Part shown: positions 61,118 to 64,000 of the stretch, in pieces
Layout: every line of letters begins with the position of its first letter
Numbering within the stretch: the stretch's first letter is position 1
From: Trichomonas vaginalis G3
Taxonomy: Eukaryota; Parabasalia; Trichomonadida; Trichomonadidae
Direction of reading: 5' to 3'
DNA length: 64,000 bases
Assembly: GCF_026262505.1 (NCBI RefSeq)
Contig: NC_067206.1
Span: forward strand, 25,311,896 to 25,375,895
Program-made: the position numbers and the translations under genes
The notes under the pieces: model-generated
The model's database searches: none
Told to the model about the DNA's origin: nothing
Seen by the model: only the letters and a program-made list of their open reading frames with translations

Positions 61118-64000
61118 TTAAAAGTTCTCTAAGATCCTTCTTCTGAGATTTTCAAGTCGATCGATAGGCAACTCATAGAATTCGTCTCGAGACTGGCATC
61201 CTGTGAAATACTTAAGCCTTTCATCGTCAACAAACCATTCGACACATGAAATGGCGCCATAAACAATGCACATGTCTTTGGCTGTGCAGTCATTAGGAAT
61301 AACATCGAACTTCCTGATGCCTTCAGCTTCGTTCATGCCGCGCTTTGCAATACCAGCGATTCGAGCTCGTGCTTCGCTGCAAAGTTTCTCAGAGAAGTTC
61401 TTATCGTAGATTGGCATCAAAGGAACATTTTCGACAAGTCCTTCAAGAGATTTCCTGACGTCTTCAGCGTATGTGTATCTTCCTATTGCGTGGTGTACGA
61501 ATGCTGCGAAGATAGGGTTCTTCACTTGATCTTTGTACTTAGAAATCTCTGCTTTGCTTTGGTTCGCCTGCAATGGAGACATCAAACCTAGAACTGCGTT
61601 GCAAATAGGTTCAAAACCTTTAGGAAGCTCCATGCCTTGTGATAATTCTTCGTCGTCTTCGTCTGACCTGCTGACGAACTTGTCGACATCGATGGGAACT
61701 GCTGTCGAATGGCCTCCAAACTTTGTAAGCTCCCAGCCGTTTTCAGACAGGAAGTCGTAGAAATACTCTGATTCTGCGATGATTGTGAAGCAGTTGATCA
61801 ATGTTCCTCTGATTACTAATGAACTTGAGTTAGTCGCCGTCTCAAGTAACTTTCCTGGAATGTTGTACTTCTTCACGTATTCAAGAGATAAAAGGGATGA
61901 TGCGAAATGTGCCAATGCAAACATTGCACCGCGAATATCATCGATGTTGACACTGTTATCGAGAATTTGGATCAAATATGGAACTTGTTCAGCAAGAATC
62001 TCAACACCCTTCTCATACTTTGACATCATTCCGAACAAATGAGGAGGAAGAACAATAGTCTTTTCGTCTAATGGTGTCAATCCTGGATAAGCATCAACGG
62101 CAGGTTTCGGTTTCTTGAGGAATGACTGTTCAACAGCTTTGTCGAATGCGAGGAAGTAATCATTGTTTCCGTCTTCCATCCACCAATCGACAACATCGCT
62201 GACTGTGCAGTTGCTCAGAGCTGTTGGAGTGGAGAAGATGTAAGAGTATCCAATGGGACCGTACTTGCAAAGGATGCTGTGAACTTCTTTGTCGTTTGCA
62301 CAGTATTCTGTAGCTTTAGGATCGTCTTGAACAACTTCATATAAAAGTTGCAAGATTGGGGAAATTCGTTGATTGATCTGGTCTTGTTTGAATGTTGAAA
62401 CAAGTTGTTTAAAGTATGGAATGATCAAGTTAACGAATGCTGTTTCGAAATAGTTCTTCACGAAACGTTTCTCTCGAAGAGATTGAATCGCAATGTGGGA
62501 GATTTCGACTTTTGGAGATAACATGAATTTCATGTAGACGGGAGATGCGAAATCGAACTCTGGATAAAGTTGAAGCATAGACATCGCAAATGTAGCGGAA
62601 GGAATGTTTGTGATTGCCGAGGAAAGAGTAATAAGGGCCGGTTGGATGTCCCACTTCTGAAGGATTCCAATTCCTTGTGACATAGTCATCATCATGCAGA
62701 CAGTTCGGAAATGAGACCATGCGGGACTGTCATTACGTGGGGAATCGTGTTTCCTAAGCGAATGAACTGAAAGTGTAAGCGCGTTCTTGAAATTAACACA
62801 ATTTTCAAGCATCTTCAAACCAGTGTCGTTGGAAAGAAGGAGTTTAACAAGAGCAACTAAGGAATCAGCAACATCGTGCGTGCGAGTAGGTTCGATCGTC
62901 ATAAATGGGCCACTGAAATAATTTAATAAATCTTTGTAGAAAACGGTCTGTGGAGCTCCGTATGCTTCTTTAGGATTGTTTGGAAGAACAATAGTAAGGT
63001 AGTTGTAGATGTAGTTCCAGTCCCAGCCGGTATTATCTTGAGGTAATTCGGGACAATTGATTAAGATTCGGTTGTTTTGGACTGGTTTCATAGTAGCTCG
63101 TAATATTTCGGCATTGTTCGAGGATGAAATGAAGATTTCCTTGTTTTCTGTATAAGGAGCATCAAATGACTCGTAAGGTTCAAGTAAACGGATTGCAGGA
63201 TCGTTTGTAGGAAGCTTCTGCTTGAGAATATCGTATAGGCCGCTTGAACGGAGCTGATAAAGTAAAAATCCGATATATCCTGTCAAAACGGTTGGTTTCT
63301 TGTGCCAAGCTTCGAGAGTATTTGCAAGAATGGTTGAAATAGATTTTGTATCATGCTCAATACAGATTGCAATGTCCTCAAAAGTTTTTGATGGAATAAT
63401 GAAGCCTAAAAGGCCCGGCCACGATTGTAAAATGTATGTTAATGCTTTTACCGATGATGCTATTGTTTCTGGTTTAACTTCTTCGACAGAAATGATAGGT
63501 GAGATGATTCTTGATAAAGTGTGCTTCGGAATGAATGGCGAATAAATATTTTCCAGGCAATAGCAGATGAGATTGACTAGATTAACATCAGCTGTCTCAA
63601 CTAATTTATCGACAATGATGTTGATTATTTCTGTTTTACATGAAATATCTGGATTTACTGTAATTGCTTCACAGAGATAGGCAAATATTAACGGAGAATA
63701 AGTATTATTCGGAATGCTGTAGGCATTAACTAATGCTCTACCGATGGTATCTGATAATGTTTGCCTTCCTTTTAATTGCAGTAAAACATGCCTGAATACA
63801 GCAATTCTCTCTTCATCAACTTTAGGTGCAGGATCTGGAAGTGGGTTTCGTAAACTGATTGCTGCTAAAGAATCAATGTTGAATTTCTCGAAAATTGATT
63901 CATTAGCGAATATTTCGAGTGATAATAAAATTCTTAGAATGGCAGCACGATTGGCAAATGATGATTGCATATACAGGCATTGAAGATATGACACAGATAA
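61118..64000 (-). CDS. RICTOR: Rictor / Pianissimo-like subunit of TOR complex 2 (5' end beyond the window)
   Basis: At least 960 aa; the frame is open to the right edge (the first codons inside are GTG etc., with no ATG start required), so the N-terminus lies outside. Solenoid of helical repeats. GWDWNYIYNYLTIVLPNN matches DWDWELIGTILKWPN of Rictor; PPHLFGMMSKYEKGVEIL matches PIHLYGQLVHHKTGCHLL; SSLVIRGTLINCFTIIAES matches EVLSIRGTCVYVLGLIAKT; and YFYDFLSENGWELTKFGG matches the Rictor domain-5 end CDILKCHNWDAV. Rictor is the defining subunit of TORC2, which phosphorylates AGC kinases and steers actin and membrane growth. Shorter than animal Rictor, lacking the long disordered C-terminal part, as in protist orthologues. 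Confidence 0.88.
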   Translation of the reverse strand, partial: LSVSYLQCLYMQSSFANRAAILRILLSLEIFANESIFEKFNIDSLAAISLRNPLPDPAPKVDEERIAVFRHVLLQLKGRQTLSDTIGRALVNAYSIPNNTYSPLIFAYLCEAITVNPDISCKTEIINIIVDKLVETADVNLVNLICYCLENIYSPFIPKHTLSRIISPIISVEEVKPETIASSVKALTYILQSWPGLLGFIIPSKTFEDIAICIEHDTKSISTILANTLEAWHKKPTVLTGYIGFLLYQLRSSGLYDILKQKLPTNDPAIRLLEPYESFDAPYTENKEIFISSSNNAEILRATMKPVQNNRILINCPELPQDNTGWDWNYIYNYLTIVLPNNPKEAYGAPQTVFYKDLLNYFSGPFMTIEPTRTHDVADSLVALVKLLLSNDTGLKMLENCVNFKNALTLSVHSLRKHDSPRNDSPAWSHFRTVCMMMTMSQGIGILQKWDIQPALITLSSAITNIPSATFAMSMLQLYPEFDFASPVYMKFMLSPKVEISHIAIQSLREKRFVKNYFETAFVNLIIPYFKQLVSTFKQDQINQRISPILQLLYEVVQDDPKATEYCANDKEVHSILCKYGPIGYSYIFSTPTALSNCTVSDVVDWWMEDGNNDYFLAFDKAVEQSFLKKPKPAVDAYPGLTPLDEKTIVLPPHLFGMMSKYEKGVEILAEQVPYLIQILDNSVNIDDIRGAMFALAHFASSLLSLEYVKKYNIPGKLLETATNSSSLVIRGTLINCFTIIAESEYFYDFLSENGWELTKFGGHSTAVPIDVDKFVSRSDEDDEELSQGMELPKGFEPICNAVLGLMSPLQANQSKAEISKYKDQVKNPIFAAFVHHAIGRYTYAEDVRKSLEGLVENVPLMPIYDKNFSEKLCSEARARIAGIAKRGMNEAEGIRKFDVIPNDCTAKDMCIVYGAISCVEWFVDDERLKYFTGCQSRDEFYELPIDRLENLRRRILENF

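Noticed and set aside
1-64000. tRNA or rRNA genes
   Set aside because: Scanned by eye for tRNA B-box-like GGTTCGA runs; those seen (e.g. near 38722 and 57603) lie inside coding regions, and no rRNA-like sequence was noticed.

Overview
The window reads as nuclear DNA of a parabasalid protist, most probably Trichomonas vaginalis or a close relative. The grounds are: A+T-rich intergenic DNA; intron-less genes on both strands; very short 5' leaders with an initiator of the form TCAYTWYT within about 20 nt of several ATGs; a ribosomal-protein gene with the two other core motifs reported for this species (M3, Myb-like, and M5, CCTTT); stop codons that often overlap a UAAA polyadenylation motif; and hallmark families (BspA-like leucine-rich-repeat protein, long ankyrin proteins, many Rabs, short Myb proteins, TKL kinases, MULE transposons). 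The species call is inference; no search was run.

Layout. 0-13 kb: housekeeping and regulatory genes (CSN2-like PCI protein, ABCA half transporter, TTC29-like axonemal TPR protein, small ubiquitin-like protein, Rab, ARM-like protein, CDK-like kinase). 14.5-21.3 kb: one large BspA-like gene with two breaks. 21.5-25 kb: coactosin, a Cdc20/Cdh1 APC/C activator and a tail-anchored RING protein. 25.6-29.4 kb: beta-COP, whose start codon is split from its presumed promoter by a foldback transposon with a 9-10 bp target-site duplication, followed by a decayed copy of the beta-COP 3' end. 29.6-32 kb: ankyrin gene with a recent internal duplication. 33.6-45.5 kb: PP2A B55-like subunit, BTB/discoidin protein, eL30, SHQ1 (with a MITE 20 bp past its stop), a bromodomain protein, CapZ alpha and a TKL kinase. 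45.8-51.1 kb: a 5.3-kb MULE-type transposon with ~125-bp inverted ends, a broken transposase gene and an intact accessory gene on the opposite strand. 51.1-64 kb: two Rabs, a Myb protein, a YqhD-type alcohol dehydrogenase with an in-frame stop at codon 5, a tandem pair of near-identical 126-aa genes beside decayed relatives, and a Rictor (TORC2) gene running off the right edge.

The genes do not form operons. By theme they cover vesicle traffic (beta-COP, three Rabs), cytoskeleton and flagella (coactosin, CapZ alpha, TTC29), cell-cycle and signalling control (Cdc20/Cdh1, CDK-like and TKL kinases, PP2A B, Rictor), protein turnover (CSN2, RING, ubiquitin-like) and ribosome/RNP assembly (eL30, SHQ1). 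The most notable observations are the transposon that splits beta-COP from its promoter, the intact accessory gene in the MULE, the MITE abutting SHQ1, the start-proximal stop in the dehydrogenase, the M3+M5 promoter of eL30, and three C-box-like motifs in the APC/C activator.
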